From positions 106,134 to 170,133 of the forward strand of contig JARLIY010000046.1 of assembly GCA_031291475.1 (NCBI GenBank): DNA of 64,000 nt. Direction: 5' to 3'. The translations under genes and the position numbers were made by a program. The notes below the pieces were generated by a model, which saw only the letters and a program-made list of their open reading frames with translations, was not told where the DNA came from and made no database searches. Positions 16,683-25,429 of the stretch are shown here, in pieces. The stretch's first letter is position 1. Each line of letters starts with the position of its first letter. The stretch is from Xanthobacteraceae bacterium (GTDB lineage: Bacteria; Pseudomonadota; Alphaproteobacteria; Rhizobiales; Xanthobacteraceae).

Positions 16683-19406
16683 CTAGCGTTCCTGCTTGCG
16701 CAACAGCAAAAGGCTGATCAGCGTCAGCGCGGGAATGAAGAGGGCGAGTTCGGCAATTCGCCCGGCGAGGTCGGCAAAGTCGAGGCCTTTGGTGAAAGTA
16801 CCGGTGCTGATCGGAATGAAATAAGTCATCGGGAAGGCCCGTCCCATGACTTGCGCTACTCCCGACAGCGAAGAGACCGGAACCATCATGCCGGAAAATT
16901 GTGAAGCGGGCAGGAACGTCAAGATCGCCGTGCCGAACAGCGCCGCAATCTGCGTGCTGGCGAATGACGAGATCACCATCCCGTATGCGGTCGTCGTCGT
17001 GACATAGATGAGCACACCGACGAGTAGCGCCAGAAAACTTCCCTTCAACGGCACCTGAAAAACAAAAATCGCCATGAGAAACATCAGCGAAAAATTCGCC
17101 ATGGCGACGCCGATATAGGGAAGCTGCTTGCCGAGCAGGAATTCGAGCCTGGTCACCGGCGTGACGTAAAGGTTGATGATCGAGCCGAGCTCCTTTTCGC
17201 GCACGACGGCAAGCGCCATAAGGATCGCCGGAAACAGTGCAAGCAGCATCGAGAGGCTCGTCGGCACCATCGCATAGACGCTCTCGAAATCCTGGTTGTA
17301 TTTGAAACGCAGCTCGATCCTGGCCGTCGGCCGCGGCTGTGGCAGTGTGGTTTTCACCGCCGGATCCGCCAGATAGAGCTGATGCATGGCCTGCAGATAG
17401 CCGCGAATCGTGTCGCCGCGGAACGGCATGGCCCCGTCGACCCAGGCGCCGACCCAGGCCGGCCGGCCACGCTCGAGATCGCGGCCGAACCCGGGCGGAA
17501 TCTCGATTGCGGCCCTGATCGCACCGCTTTGCATGCGCTTCTGCAGATCGGCGTAGTCGGCAAGCGGCGGCTGCTCAATGAAATAGGTCGAACCGCGCAA
17601 CTCCTCGAGATAGGCGCGGCTCTCATGGCTGTGATCGTGATCGAGCACAGCGAAGGTCAAATTGTTGACGTCCGTCGAAATTCCGAAGCCGAAGACCAGC
17701 ATCAGGAAGACCGTACCGAACATGGCGAATGCCAGACGGATGGGATCGCGCAGAAGCTCGATGACCTCGCGGATGGTGTAGGCGAGGAGACGTTGCGGGC
17801 TGAACAGCGGCTGCGGCCTTTGCGGCCGCGCCGGCGATTGATCGCTGATGGGTTCGGCGCCGGTCGCGGACGTCGATGCCGGCGCTCCCGTCGCCTCTTC
17901 GAGATAACTGATAAAGGCATCCTCCAGCGTTGAAGCTCCTCGAGCCTTGGTGAGATTTGCCGGCGTATCGGTCGCCAGCACGCGCCCGGAATCCATGAGC
18001 GATATGCGGTCGCAGCGCTCGGCCTCGTTCATGAAGTGGGTGGAGACGAAAATGGTCACGCCCTTGTTGCGGGAAAGATAGATCAACAGTTCCCAGAACC
18101 GGTCGCGCGCCAGTGGATCGACGCCGGAGGTCGGTTCGTCGAGGATGAGCATCTCCGGCTCGTGCACGATGGCGACGGCGAGCGACAGCCGCTGACGAAT
18201 GCCCAACGGCAAATCCGCAGCGCGTTGATCGAAATAGTCGGCAAGGCCGCACTGCTCTTTGAGTTGATCAAGACGGACCCGCGCCTTGGCCGCAGGCAAA
18301 TGAAAAAGCCGGGCGTACAGCTCGAGATTCTGGCGGACCGTTAGCTCGGTATAGAGCGAGAACGACTGCGACATATATCCGACGCGCCGGCGCGAATTCA
18401 TGTCGCCGGCCTCGACGGGTTTGCCGAACAGCAGTGCCTCGCCTTCGCTCGGTGCCAGCAGGCCGGTCAGCATTTTCATCGTCGTGGTCTTGCCGCAGCC
18501 GTTCGAGCCGACGAAGCCGAAGATTTCGCCGCGCTCGATAGTGAAACTCACCCGATCGACCGCGGTGAAATCGCCGAACCGGCAGGTCAGATCGCGGGCC
18601 GTGATCACCGGCTCGGCGTCCAGGATACGGTGCGGCGGTACTTCGAGCCGTTTGTGTCCGGCGCGGATTTCTTCCGGCAGGAGCGCGATGAACGCATCCT
18701 CGACGGTCTTCGCGCCGGTCTGCGCCTTGAGTTCCACCGGCGAGCCCGCGGCTAGAATTTTTCCGTCGTTCATGGCGATCAGCAAGTCAAACCGCTCGGC
18801 TTCTTCCATATAGGCGGTGGCGACGACCACGCTCATGCCGGAGCGGCGCGAACGCATGCGGTCGATCAATTCCCAGAATTGACGGCGGGAGAGCGGATCG
18901 ACGCCGGTCGTGGGCTCGTCGAGAATCAGCAGATCGGGATCGTGGATGAGCGAGCAGCAAAGCCCGAGTTTTTGCCGCATGCCACCCGAGAGCTTCTTCG
19001 CCGGTCGGTCGGCGAACGGCGCCAGCCCGGTGCTATCCAGGAGTTCCGCTATCCGCCATTTCCGCTCAGCCCGTGACTGCCCGAACACACGGCCGAAAAA
19101 TTCGATGTTCTCGCGGATGCTAAGGTCCGGATAGAGATTCTTTCCCAGCCCCTGCGGCATATAAGCGATGCGCGGGCAAACGGCGGCGCGGTGCGCGGCT
19201 TCGGCCATGTCGCCGCCGAGGACGAACACATCGCCGGATTGAACCTGCCGGGCCCCTGCGATGATGCTCAAGAGCGACGATTTGCCGACACCGTCCGGAC
19301 CGATCAGCCCGACCATCAGGCCGGCCGGCAAGGCAATGCTAACGTCGTCGAGCGCAGTGACACGGCCGTAACGCTGAATGATGTTTTCGAGGCGAGCGAC
19401 GGGCAT
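16683..19406 (-). CDS. rbbA: RbbA-type ABC exporter: two ATPase domains fused to an ABC-2 permease
   Basis: 907 aa. Order: ATPase 1 (1-220; Walker [10 protein letters not shown], signature [10 protein letters not shown], Walker [13 protein letters not shown]), ATPase 2 (260-490; Walker [11 protein letters not shown], a degenerate signature [10 protein letters not shown], Walker [13 protein letters not shown]), then a permease domain (540-907) with one N-terminal helix, a periplasmic loop and five helices. RbbA was first described as a ribosome-associated ATPase, but the fused permease points to export. The weakened second signature suggests one of the two ATP sites is less active. Ends 10 bases before yhhJ. 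Confidence 0.92.
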   Translation of the reverse strand: MPVARLENIIQRYGRVTALDDVSIALPAGLMVGLIGPDGVGKSSLLSIIAGARQVQSGDVFVLGGDMAEAAHRAAVCPRIAYMPQGLGKNLYPDLSIRENIEFFGRVFGQSRAERKWRIAELLDSTGLAPFADRPAKKLSGGMRQKLGLCCSLIHDPDLLILDEPTTGVDPLSRRQFWELIDRMRSRRSGMSVVVATAYMEEAERFDLLIAMNDGKILAAGSPVELKAQTGAKTVEDAFIALLPEEIRAGHKRLEVPPHRILDAEPVITARDLTCRFGDFTAVDRVSFTIERGEIFGFVGSNGCGKTTTMKMLTGLLAPSEGEALLFGKPVEAGDMNSRRRVGYMSQSFSLYTELTVRQNLELYARLFHLPAAKARVRLDQLKEQCGLADYFDQRAADLPLGIRQRLSLAVAIVHEPEMLILDEPTSGVDPLARDRFWELLIYLSRNKGVTIFVSTHFMNEAERCDRISLMDSGRVLATDTPANLTKARGASTLEDAFISYLEEATGAPASTSATGAEPISDQSPARPQRPQPLFSPQRLLAYTIREVIELLRDPIRLAFAMFGTVFLMLVFGFGISTDVNNLTFAVLDHDHSHESRAYLEELRGSTYFIEQPPLADYADLQKRMQSGAIRAAIEIPPGFGRDLERGRPAWVGAWVDGAMPFRGDTIRGYLQAMHQLYLADPAVKTTLPQPRPTARIELRFKYNQDFESVYAMVPTSLSMLLALFPAILMALAVVREKELGSIINLYVTPVTRLEFLLGKQLPYIGVAMANFSLMFLMAIFVFQVPLKGSFLALLVGVLIYVTTTTAYGMVISSFASTQIAALFGTAILTFLPASQFSGMMVPVSSLSGVAQVMGRAFPMTYFIPISTGTFTKGLDFADLAGRIAELALFIPALTLISLLLLRKQER

Positions 19407-19418
19407 GAACCGCCCCGC

Positions 19419-20564
19419 TCATTGTGCGGCGGCAGCGGCTTGCAGCCAGTCCGGCCACTTCGCGGCAGCATCGGCCAAGATGTAAGAAACGCCCGGCAGC
19501 CCGCTGCTGACGGCATCTACGCGCCCGCGCAGCCAATCGGGATCGATCCGCACGCGAACGCGAAACATCAGCTTGTCGCGCTCGGTTTGGGTCTCGACCG
19601 TCTTCGGCGTGAACTGGGCCTGCGTGGCGATGAACATCACTTTGGCCGGGATCGCCACTTTCGGATAGGCGTCGACTACGATGCGGGCGTCGGCGCCATA
19701 TCGCACCTTTCCCGCCTGCTCGGTCGGCAAATAGAGGTCCATGTAGACATAAGAGGTATTGAGCATCGCGAAGACATGGCCGCCCGCGGGCAGCACTTCG
19801 CCGACATTGGCAATCCGATACTGGATGCGGCCGTCGACCGGCGCGACCAAGGTGTCGTCGTTGATCTCGACGTTGTAGAGCTCGACGTCGTGCGTCGCCG
19901 CGTCGAGCGCATGCTCAAATTCCGTGACCCGCGCGTTTGCGGCATCGAGCGCGGCGATGGCGCCGTTAAGCTGCTGCTGACGCTGATCCACGACCTCCTG
20001 GGTCTGGAAACCCTTCTTCAGCAAGGCGGTGGCGCGGTCATATTCCTGTTGCGCGAGCAGAACCTGAGTATTCTGCTGGACCACGTTGGCGTTTGCTTCG
20101 TCTACGGCCCTTTGCGCCTGGCTGACCTGGGCTTGGGCTTTCTTCAGCGAAGCGGCGAGGTCCCGCGTATCCATGCGCGCAACCACCTGGCCGGCTTTGA
20201 CCAGGTCGCCTTCATCGGCGAGGATCTCGCCGATGCGCGCGGCATATTTGGTGTCGATGTTGATCTCGTCGGCTTCGAGCCGGCCGTTGCCGAAGGCGAT
20301 GCCGGGCGGCAACGGGGGATGCAGCCGCTGCCACCAAAAATAGCCGCCGCCGACGGCACCGGCTAAAACAACGAGCGCAAGCACGACGCGGAGCCACCAT
20401 ACGCGCCTCGGCAGGCGTTTTGCCGCCGTTTGCACGACCGGCAGCCCGCCGACCTCCCGCGCCGGAACAATTTCATGCAGCATCGTCGGCGGCGGCTCGC
20501 CGGAGCCGATTGGCCTTTGCATTGTCGTGTCGTCGTCAGCTTTACGATTCTCGTTCATTTCCAA
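19419..20564 (-). CDS. yhiI: HlyD-family membrane fusion adaptor (YhiI-like)
   Basis: 381 aa. A cytoplasmic N-terminus (about 60 residues), one membrane helix (VLALVVLAGAVGGGYFWW), then the periplasmic adaptor: lipoyl-like half (ADEINIDTKYAARIGEILADEGDLVKAGQVVARMDTRDL), a coiled-coil hairpin (about 145-245) and the second lipoyl half (VAPVDGRIQYRIANVGEVLPAGGHVF). It should link the RbbA/YhhJ pump to an outer-membrane channel. First gene of the operon; no FixK-type site is visible upstream. Confidence 0.9.
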   Translation of the reverse strand: MEMNENRKADDDTTMQRPIGSGEPPPTMLHEIVPAREVGGLPVVQTAAKRLPRRVWWLRVVLALVVLAGAVGGGYFWWQRLHPPLPPGIAFGNGRLEADEINIDTKYAARIGEILADEGDLVKAGQVVARMDTRDLAASLKKAQAQVSQAQRAVDEANANVVQQNTQVLLAQQEYDRATALLKKGFQTQEVVDQRQQQLNGAIAALDAANARVTEFEHALDAATHDVELYNVEINDDTLVAPVDGRIQYRIANVGEVLPAGGHVFAMLNTSYVYMDLYLPTEQAGKVRYGADARIVVDAYPKVAIPAKVMFIATQAQFTPKTVETQTERDKLMFRVRVRIDPDWLRGRVDAVSSGLPGVSYILADAAAKWPDWLQAAAAAQ

Positions 20565-20697
20565 TCCACGTTACATCGTTTCGCGCCTTCGACAGGGGGA
20601 AGGTCAACGGCCAAGGATCCATCCGGCTTTTTTGATTGACCGCGACACTAATTGGGCCAAGCGGTCCCAAAAATTCGGGGTTTGAACCTAAGGGGAA

Positions 20698-20910
20698 TTA
20701 CGGGGGGCGCGCAACCCAGCGTGAGCCGGCCTTGACGTAGGATCGCTTCACCGCTGCCCAGGCAATCCGGTGCGCCGCTTCTTCCTGGCGGGATTCGCCT
20801 TCATGGGCAGCATAAGCGTGGTTGAACGCCTCGCGATAGATGTCCTGGGCATGATCGGGAAGATGGGCCCTGACGGAGGTTGGAAGATTGGCGTTCGTTG
20901 CATAGGGCAT
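20698..20910 (-). CDS. chaB: ChaB-family protein
   Basis: 70 aa from ATG 20910, which follows GGAGGAG; an upstream ATG at 20931 has no such site. The sequence is a full ChaB match: MPYATNANLPTSVRAHLP, HAQDIYREAFNHAY, EEAAHRIAWAAVKRSY and the terminal GSRWV. ChaB was named a cation transport regulator, but its biochemical role is not settled. A perfect FixK-type box lies 51 bases upstream, shared with the divergent ligAB genes. Confidence 0.92.
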   Translation of the reverse strand: MPYATNANLPTSVRAHLPDHAQDIYREAFNHAYAAHEGESRQEEAAHRIAWAAVKRSYVKAGSRWVARPP

Positions 20911-20961
20911 GAGCTCCTCCGCAAGGCGCAATTTTCAATATCGCAGATCAATTGGTTGCAC

Positions 20962-20975
20962 TTGATACAAATCAA
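20962..20975. promoter_or_regulatory. FixK/FNR-type box between chaB and ligA
   Basis: TTGATACAAATCAA, perfect dyad. It lies 51 bases from the chaB start on one side and 71 from ligA on the other, so it could serve both. Confidence 0.75.
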
Positions 20976-21046
20976 AGCCGCCGCCGTCAGCGGCGCTAGC
21001 CTAGAAAAAATTATCGCGTCCCGGCGTCGGCGGAGGGGAGCATCCA

Positions 21047-21385
21047 ATGCAGCAGGACATACCCGGTACGATCGTTTTTGACGGTACGCAGGCGCAAAAG
21101 GGCCTGGCGCTCAACCGCATGTGCTTCTCATTCAATAGCGCCGACAATCGCGCCGCGTTTCTCAAGGACGAAGGCGGCTATTGCCGAAAATTCGGGCTCA
21201 ATGACGAGCAGCGGGCGGCGGTGAAGAGCCGCAGCGTGCTCAAGATGATCGAAGCCGGCGGCAACGTTTATTACCTCGCCAAGCTCGCCGGAATCTTCGG
21301 GCTCAACGTGCAGGACATCGGCGCGCAGCAAACCGGCATGAGCGTCGAGGAATTCAAATCGAAACTGCTGTCAGCAGGGGCATAA
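21047..21385 (+). CDS. ligA: protocatechuate 4,5-dioxygenase alpha chain (LigA-like)
   Basis: 112 aa. It matches the small helical alpha subunit of class III extradiol dioxygenases: LNRMCFSFNSADNRAAFLKDE, YCRKFGLNDEQRAAV, MIEAGGNVYYLAKLAG and MSVEEFKSKL. The alpha chain closes the active site of the beta chain. Two bases separate it from ligB. No other gene of the protocatechuate 4,5-cleavage pathway is nearby. Confidence 0.88.
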   Translation: MQQDIPGTIVFDGTQAQKGLALNRMCFSFNSADNRAAFLKDEGGYCRKFGLNDEQRAAVKSRSVLKMIEAGGNVYYLAKLAGIFGLNVQDIGAQQTGMSVEEFKSKLLSAGA

Positions 21386-21387
21386 CC

Positions 21388-22248
21388 ATGGCAATGATCG
21401 TCGGTGGCGTCGGCACCACGCACGTTCCCTCGATCGGTAAAGCGATCGCGGAGAAGAAGCACAACGATCCCTACTGGAAGCCGTTCTTCAAGGGCTTCGA
21501 CTACGTGCATTACTGGCTGGCGCGGACCAGGCCCGACGTCGCCGTAGTGTTCTACAACGACCACGGGCTCAACTTCTTCCTCGACAAGCTGCCGACATTC
21601 GCCGTCGGCGCTGCCGATGAATATCGCAGCGAGGACGAGGGCTGGGGCATTCCGGTTTCCCGCCCGATCCCGGGAGATGCGGCGCTGTCGTGGCATCTGA
21701 TCAACGCGCTCGTCGCCGACGAATTCGACGTCACGATGTGCCAGGATATGCTGATCGATCACGCGGTGACGATTCCGATGGCGCTGATGTGGCCGGGGCC
21801 CGTTTGGCCGGTGAGGATCGTGCCCATCGAGATCAACACCGTCCAGCACCCGTTGCCGACGCTCGGGCGCTGTCTCAAGCTCGGCCGCAGCATCGGTCGC
21901 GCGATCGAGTCCTACCCGCAGGATTTGCGGGTGATGGTCGTGGGCACCGGCGGGCTGTCGCATCAGCTCGACGGCACGCGCGCGGGTTTTATCAATAAGG
22001 ATTTCGACGCGCTTTGCCTCGAAAAGATCGTCAGCGAGCCCGAAGCGCTCACCCGCTATTCGGTGCACGATTGGGTTTCGCTCTCCGGCTCGCAGGGTGT
22101 TGAATTCCTCAACTGGATAGCGATGCGCGGGGCCATGACCGGGCGCGTCAGCGAGCTTCACCGCAACTATCACATCCCGATTTCGAACACGGCGGCGGCG
22201 ACGGTCGTCTACGATAATCAGCGGCAGATGCAGCGCAAAGCTGCGTAA
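21388..22248 (+). CDS. ligB: class III extradiol dioxygenase beta chain (LigB-like)
   Basis: 286 aa, the normal LigB length. It contains the iron and active-site motifs of the class: GVGTTHVPSIGKAI with the first His ligand, VFYNDHGLNFF with a conserved His, then a VVGTGGLSHQLDG loop with the general-base His, and the Glu-rich C-terminal region. The enzyme opens protocatechuate or a related catechol between carbons 4 and 5 using O2 and Fe(II). It is odd to find an O2-consuming enzyme behind an anaerobic-type activator site. Gallate or another catechol may be the substrate. Confidence 0.88.
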   Translation: MAMIVGGVGTTHVPSIGKAIAEKKHNDPYWKPFFKGFDYVHYWLARTRPDVAVVFYNDHGLNFFLDKLPTFAVGAADEYRSEDEGWGIPVSRPIPGDAALSWHLINALVADEFDVTMCQDMLIDHAVTIPMALMWPGPVWPVRIVPIEINTVQHPLPTLGRCLKLGRSIGRAIESYPQDLRVMVVGTGGLSHQLDGTRAGFINKDFDALCLEKIVSEPEALTRYSVHDWVSLSGSQGVEFLNWIAMRGAMTGRVSELHRNYHIPISNTAAATVVYDNQRQMQRKAA

Positions 22249-22298
22249 ATAGCCGCGTGAATGCGGCAATTTCGTTGTCTTGTCGCCGGCATCGCTTG

Positions 22299-22865
22299 CT
22301 AACGCAGGCCGTGCTTGCCGAGCGCCTTGACCGTACTCGCCTGTGCGCCTTTCTCGCCGCTCTCCTCGGCGAAGGTCACGCGCGAGCCCACGCGCAATCG
22401 CGAATAGCCGTCGGCGACAACGCTGTTGCGGTGAAAATAAATTTCCCGGCCATCCGTGGTTTCGAGGAATCCAAATTCACCGGCCGGATCGAGCCGCACG
22501 ACGCTTCCCACGGGCGGCCCTTCATGGTGCTTCACCTGTCCTTGGGTGCGGCGCGCCTGATCCTGCAACTGCCGGCGGGCGCGTTTAAATGCATTGTTGA
22601 CGGCGAATGTGAGATCGGAACGCCGCTTATCCTCCGGCGCCGCGTGTTCCACGTTGACCTCGCGCCCATCGGGAAGAGCGAGGTGAATGTGCACGTTATA
22701 AAGTCCACCCGTGCGGTGCCGATTCCCGGGTCCTTTGACCACAACGCGGCATGCCGTAATGCGGCCCCAGCGCGCTTCGAGCTCGGCGACGTGCTTGTCG
22801 ACGGCATCCCTGATCGCCTGGGGAGGATTTATGTCCTGGAACTCGATCTGGGGCACGGTTTGCAT
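22299..22865 (-). CDS. ribosome hibernation factor (HPF/RaiA) fused to a cold-shock domain
   Basis: 188 aa from ATG 22865 (CGGAG eight bases upstream); ATG 22901 lacks a ribosome site. Residues 1-100 match HPF/RaiA (PQIEFQDINPPQAIRDAVDKHVAELEARWGRI in pieces, then NVHIHLALPDGREVNV and VNNAFKRARRQLQ). Residues 115-188 are a cold-shock OB fold with RNP motifs GEFGFLE and IYFHRNSV. HPF binds the 30S decoding centre and stalls ribosomes; the OB fold probably adds mRNA or rRNA binding. Two FixK-type sites upstream suggest induction when oxygen runs out. Confidence 0.9.
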   Translation of the reverse strand: MQTVPQIEFQDINPPQAIRDAVDKHVAELEARWGRITACRVVVKGPGNRHRTGGLYNVHIHLALPDGREVNVEHAAPEDKRRSDLTFAVNNAFKRARRQLQDQARRTQGQVKHHEGPPVGSVVRLDPAGEFGFLETTDGREIYFHRNSVVADGYSRLRVGSRVTFAEESGEKGAQASTVKALGKHGLR

Positions 22866-22935
22866 GTGATTTGCTCCGAGTTGAGAGGCACTTGTTTCCA
22901 TTAGTCAGTTTGCAAATTTTCCCAAGCGGAACGCA

Positions 22936-22949
22936 TTGATCTGCATCAG
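22936..22949. promoter_or_regulatory. imperfect FixK/FNR-type box upstream of HPF-CSD
   Basis: TTGATCTGCATCAG, one mismatch, 70 bases before the HPF-CSD start. Confidence 0.5.
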
Positions 22950-23024
22950 GTCATGCGATTGCCAAAAGGCTACCAAGGAGCGCCAAGAAGCGGGGCCATA
23001 CTAGAATCCGACCGCGCACGCTCC

Positions 23025-23038
23025 TTGACGCAAATCAA
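23025..23038. promoter_or_regulatory. FixK/FNR-type box, probably for HPF-CSD
   Basis: TTGACGCAAATCAA, perfect dyad identical to the site at 2425-2438, 159 bases before the HPF-CSD start. There is no plus-strand gene close downstream, so the minus-strand gene is the only clear target. Confidence 0.65.
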
Positions 23039-23078
23039 CGCGGCGCGGTCGGCGGACCGTCAGCTGAATAAACTTTGC

Positions 23079-23118
23079 AAAAATCCGGATTGCGGCGGAT
23101 GACGCAATCCGAATTTTT
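23079..23118 (-). terminator. bidirectional intrinsic terminator
   Basis: CGGATTGCG (23086-23094) pairs with CGCAATCCG (23103-23111). It is flanked by an A-run on the left and a T-run on the right, so it can end transcripts from either side; the secreted-protein gene at 23157-23513 is the likely user. Confidence 0.85.
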
Positions 23119-23156
23119 ATTCTATGCCGGCAATCGGGCGCGGCGAATAGCGGCGA

Positions 23157-23513
23157 TCAGCGGACCCAGTACGGCGGCGGGACCAGCGCTCCGACAATGC
23201 GCTGCCAGACCGTCCCGCTGTCGAACTGAATGGTCATGCCATCGGGAGAATAGATGGCTCCCTCCCTCCAGGTGTCGACCCAGATGTGCCCCGGCCAATC
23301 GATCCAGCCGCGAGCGGGAGCGCCGGCCTCGTTGACGAGATTCATGTTCCAGTCGCCTTGCGTCACATAGGTCAACGCCGGCGGGCCGGTCACGCATCGT
23401 TGCACGCACTGGAATTGCCCAGAAAGATTCAGGACTTGCGCGGACGCCCCGGTTACGGTCCCGGCAAGCGCAGCGGCGACCAACGCGGTCACAACGGTAA
23501 ATATCGTCTTCAT
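23157..23513 (-). CDS. secreted protein of unknown function
   Basis: 118 aa from ATG 23513 with GGAG eight bases upstream. A clear Sec signal peptide (MKTIFTVVTALVAAALAGTV, cleavage near ASA-QV) is followed by a periplasmic domain rich in Trp, Gly and aromatic residues. Two cysteines (CVQRC) near the mature N-terminus may form a disulphide. No family recognised. It is followed by an intrinsic terminator, so it is probably transcribed alone. Confidence 0.8.
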   Translation of the reverse strand: MKTIFTVVTALVAAALAGTVTGASAQVLNLSGQFQCVQRCVTGPPALTYVTQGDWNMNLVNEAGAPARGWIDWPGHIWVDTWREGAIYSPDGMTIQFDSGTVWQRIVGALVPPPYWVR

Positions 23514-23658
23514 CGCCCTACTCCTTGTCCAAATCCGATGAAGCTTGCGGAGCGGAATAGCCCCAGTGTCAAGCAGCAACAAAACCGTGAGATGACAGAC
23601 AACGGCGCCAATGGCATGGCAAGCGACGTCGCCGATGGGGATTGATCGATCGTGAACA

Positions 23659-24810
23659 TTATTCGACGCTTTCGACGGAGCGCGCCTGCGCATGGTGCGG
23701 GGATGCCGCCTTCGGTTCGCGGAGCCAGCGAACGATCTTCGGCCACGCTCCCTCGAGGGCCGATTTACCCATAAACAGGCCGACATGGCGTCCGGAGACT
23801 GTCTCATTCTCGACGTTGCCGGCCGCGGTCCCGACTAGACGTTCGACCGCAAACAGCTGCGGCAAGGCGACCAATTCGTCGTCGCGGGCCGCAAGCAGGA
23901 AGATGGGCACACTGACTTTCGCCAGATCGATCCGCTGTCCCAGAGCGACGAAATTGCCGGCGGCAAGCTCGTTGCGCTTGTACAGCTTTTCCACGACTTC
24001 GAGGAAATATGCGCCCGGCAAGTCGACGGTCCAGGCATACCAGCTCCGGAACAGGGCCTCGAGCTTGGCGAAACCGGCCGAACCGATCGCTTCGTCGGTC
24101 TGCAACACTTCCTGCATATCCTTCACGATCACCGATCCAACGCCCCAGAACTTCAATACCTTCGATCCGGGGACAATCCCGTCGCCAAGCCGCACCAGTT
24201 CTTGAAACACCGCCAGAGGGCTTATGTCGGCAACCTCCGACAAAGCGGACGGCGCGGCTTTGATGTCGACCGGCGCGCCTGCCAGCACCAGTTTGCGCAC
24301 CTTTCCCGGAAACCGCGCGGCGTATACCAGCGCCATCCAGCCCCCCTGGCACAAGCCGATCAGATCGACCGGAGCGCCGATCTGATCGACCAGGACGTTG
24401 AGATCGGCGAGATAATCGTCGATGCCGAGAAGCCGCATGTCCTCTGTCGCCGAGCGCCAGTCGGCCGCGAACAGCCGCTTGAGCCCGGCGCGGCGTAACG
24501 TGGCGACGAGACTATGCCCGGGAGCAAAATCAGCGATAGCCGCGCTGTGCAAAGCCAACGGGGTGCAGAGCAATGCAGGCGAGCCCTTCGCTTCGGTGGT
24601 GAAATCCCGCAACCTCACGGTGTTGAGCTCGAGCGCGATAGTATGCGGCGTGGCCCATTTCGGCTCCTCGGCCGGCGGCCCAGCCGGACCGACGGCAAGA
24701 TTGGCAAAGTGCTTGGCGAACAGCGCGGCAACGTCGCTCGCCGAGGCGGCGACGAATGCCGGCCAGAGAAAAGCCAAGTTTGGCGACTGGCGGGCCGACG
24801 GTTCATACAT
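23659..24810 (-). CDS. PHA synthase-like alpha/beta hydrolase (PhaC family)
   Basis: 383 aa. The nucleophile elbow G-L-C154-Q-G-G has Cys, as in polyhydroxyalkanoate synthases, rather than the Ser of lipases. Downstream ARDDELV and SGRHVGLFMG supply the Asp and His of the triad. DWRSATEDMRLLGIDDYLADL is also typical of PhaC. It is near class III PhaC in length but no PhaE partner is present. The enzyme may polymerise hydroxyacyl-CoA, or be one of the shorter PhaC-like hydrolases common in Rhizobiales. A perfect FixK-type box ends 34 bases before the start codon. Confidence 0.82.
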   Translation of the reverse strand: MYEPSARQSPNLAFLWPAFVAASASDVAALFAKHFANLAVGPAGPPAEEPKWATPHTIALELNTVRLRDFTTEAKGSPALLCTPLALHSAAIADFAPGHSLVATLRRAGLKRLFAADWRSATEDMRLLGIDDYLADLNVLVDQIGAPVDLIGLCQGGWMALVYAARFPGKVRKLVLAGAPVDIKAAPSALSEVADISPLAVFQELVRLGDGIVPGSKVLKFWGVGSVIVKDMQEVLQTDEAIGSAGFAKLEALFRSWYAWTVDLPGAYFLEVVEKLYKRNELAAGNFVALGQRIDLAKVSVPIFLLAARDDELVALPQLFAVERLVGTAAGNVENETVSGRHVGLFMGKSALEGAWPKIVRWLREPKAASPHHAQARSVESVE

Positions 24811-24844
24811 TAGAAAAACTTAAGCCTATCCGCTTGATGTGATT

Positions 24845-24858
24845 TTGATATTAGTCAA
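24845..24858. promoter_or_regulatory. FixK/FNR-type box upstream of the PhaC-like gene
   Basis: TTGATATTAGTCAA, perfect dyad, ending 34 bases before the divergent PhaC-like start. Confidence 0.7.
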
Positions 24859-24898
24859 ACGAACGGCGCCCGCGGCCCGGGGATTGTGATCGGTCTGT

Positions 24899-24912
24899 TT
24901 GATGCAGATCAA
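24899..24912. promoter_or_regulatory. FixK/FNR-type box upstream of the 62-aa protein and cytochrome c
   Basis: TTGATGCAGATCAA, perfect dyad, ending 35 bases before ATG 24948. Only 40 bases separate it from the neighbouring box, one for each direction. Confidence 0.75.
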
Positions 24913-24947
24913 GGTATCCCCGGGAACAGCCCTTCAAGTTTCTTTTC

Positions 24948-25136
24948 ATGCAATGGGAGCCTATCGCCACCGCACCGTTCGATCGCAAGCTTGAGCTCGC
25001 CGTCTTTGATAGGGATGGGCCGCACGCTCTCGCGTTCGCCTGTCGCCGCACCGCCGGCGGGTGGATCAACGCCGAAACCAAGCAGAAGATCGACGTCCGC
25101 CCGACCCATTGGCGGGAATGGGATCGCAGAGCGTAA
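24948..25136 (+). CDS. small conserved protein of unknown function
   Basis: 62 aa, soluble. The pattern PIATAPFDRKLELAVFD followed by FACRRTAGGW and the terminal VRPTHWREWD recalls a family of small conserved hypothetical proteins of Rhizobiales that I cannot name. The FixK-type box at 24899 lies immediately upstream, and a c-type cytochrome began 23 bases downstream before it was split by a mobile element. The two were presumably one operon. Confidence 0.75.
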   Translation: MQWEPIATAPFDRKLELAVFDRDGPHALAFACRRTAGGWINAETKQKIDVRPTHWREWDRRA

Positions 25137-25166
25137 CACACACGCAAAAGAGGCGCGAAGTGGCCG

Positions 25167-25174
25167 AAAGGCTG
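25167..25174 (+). repeat. 8-bp target-site duplication, left copy
   Basis: AAAGGCTG, repeated at 26338-26345 on the other side of the element. Confidence 0.93.
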
Positions 25175-25194
25175 GGTAGTGGGTCAGTTTGAAT
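25175..25194 (+). repeat. terminal inverted repeat, left
   Basis: GGTAGTGGGTCAGTTTGAAT; a GGCGG five bases or so further in is also matched near the right end, so similarity extends to about 28 bases with gaps. Confidence 0.95.
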
Positions 25195-25249
25195 AAGGCG
25201 GCCCACCTAAGCCCTTGCAGGCTAGGTCGAATGGCGCATATTCGACCCT

Positions 25250-25429
25250 ATGGCGGATTCTGACGAAAAGCCGGTCATAGAGCCTTTTCCGGACAAGGCG
25301 GGAACGGGCTGGCATGTGATAATCAGGTATCACAAGGGCCATGAGCGCCGGATTGATGGCTTTACTACCAAAAACGAGGCTGTGGATTGGATCGAAGCCA
25401 ATTCAACGCAGGTGGATGAGCAGCCATGA
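25250..25429 (+). CDS. passenger gene 1: 59-aa protein
   Basis: 59 aa, MADSDEKPV... to ...DEQP. The core GWHVIIRYHKGHERRIDGFTTKNEAVDWIEANS is compact: a beta strand, a basic turn and a GFxTxxEAxxWI helix seen in small rhizobial proteins of unknown role. Just upstream an 8-base palindrome (GGTCGAAT at 25225-25232, ATTCGACC at 25240-25247) may be an operator or hairpin. Its stop overlaps the next start (ATGA). Carried inside the mobile element. Confidence 0.65.
   Translation: MADSDEKPVIEPFPDKAGTGWHVIIRYHKGHERRIDGFTTKNEAVDWIEANSTQVDEQP

Noticed and set aside
20565..20697. FixK-type box for the RbbA exporter operon
   Set aside because: A TTGATTGAC stretch occurs but there is no TCAA at the right distance.
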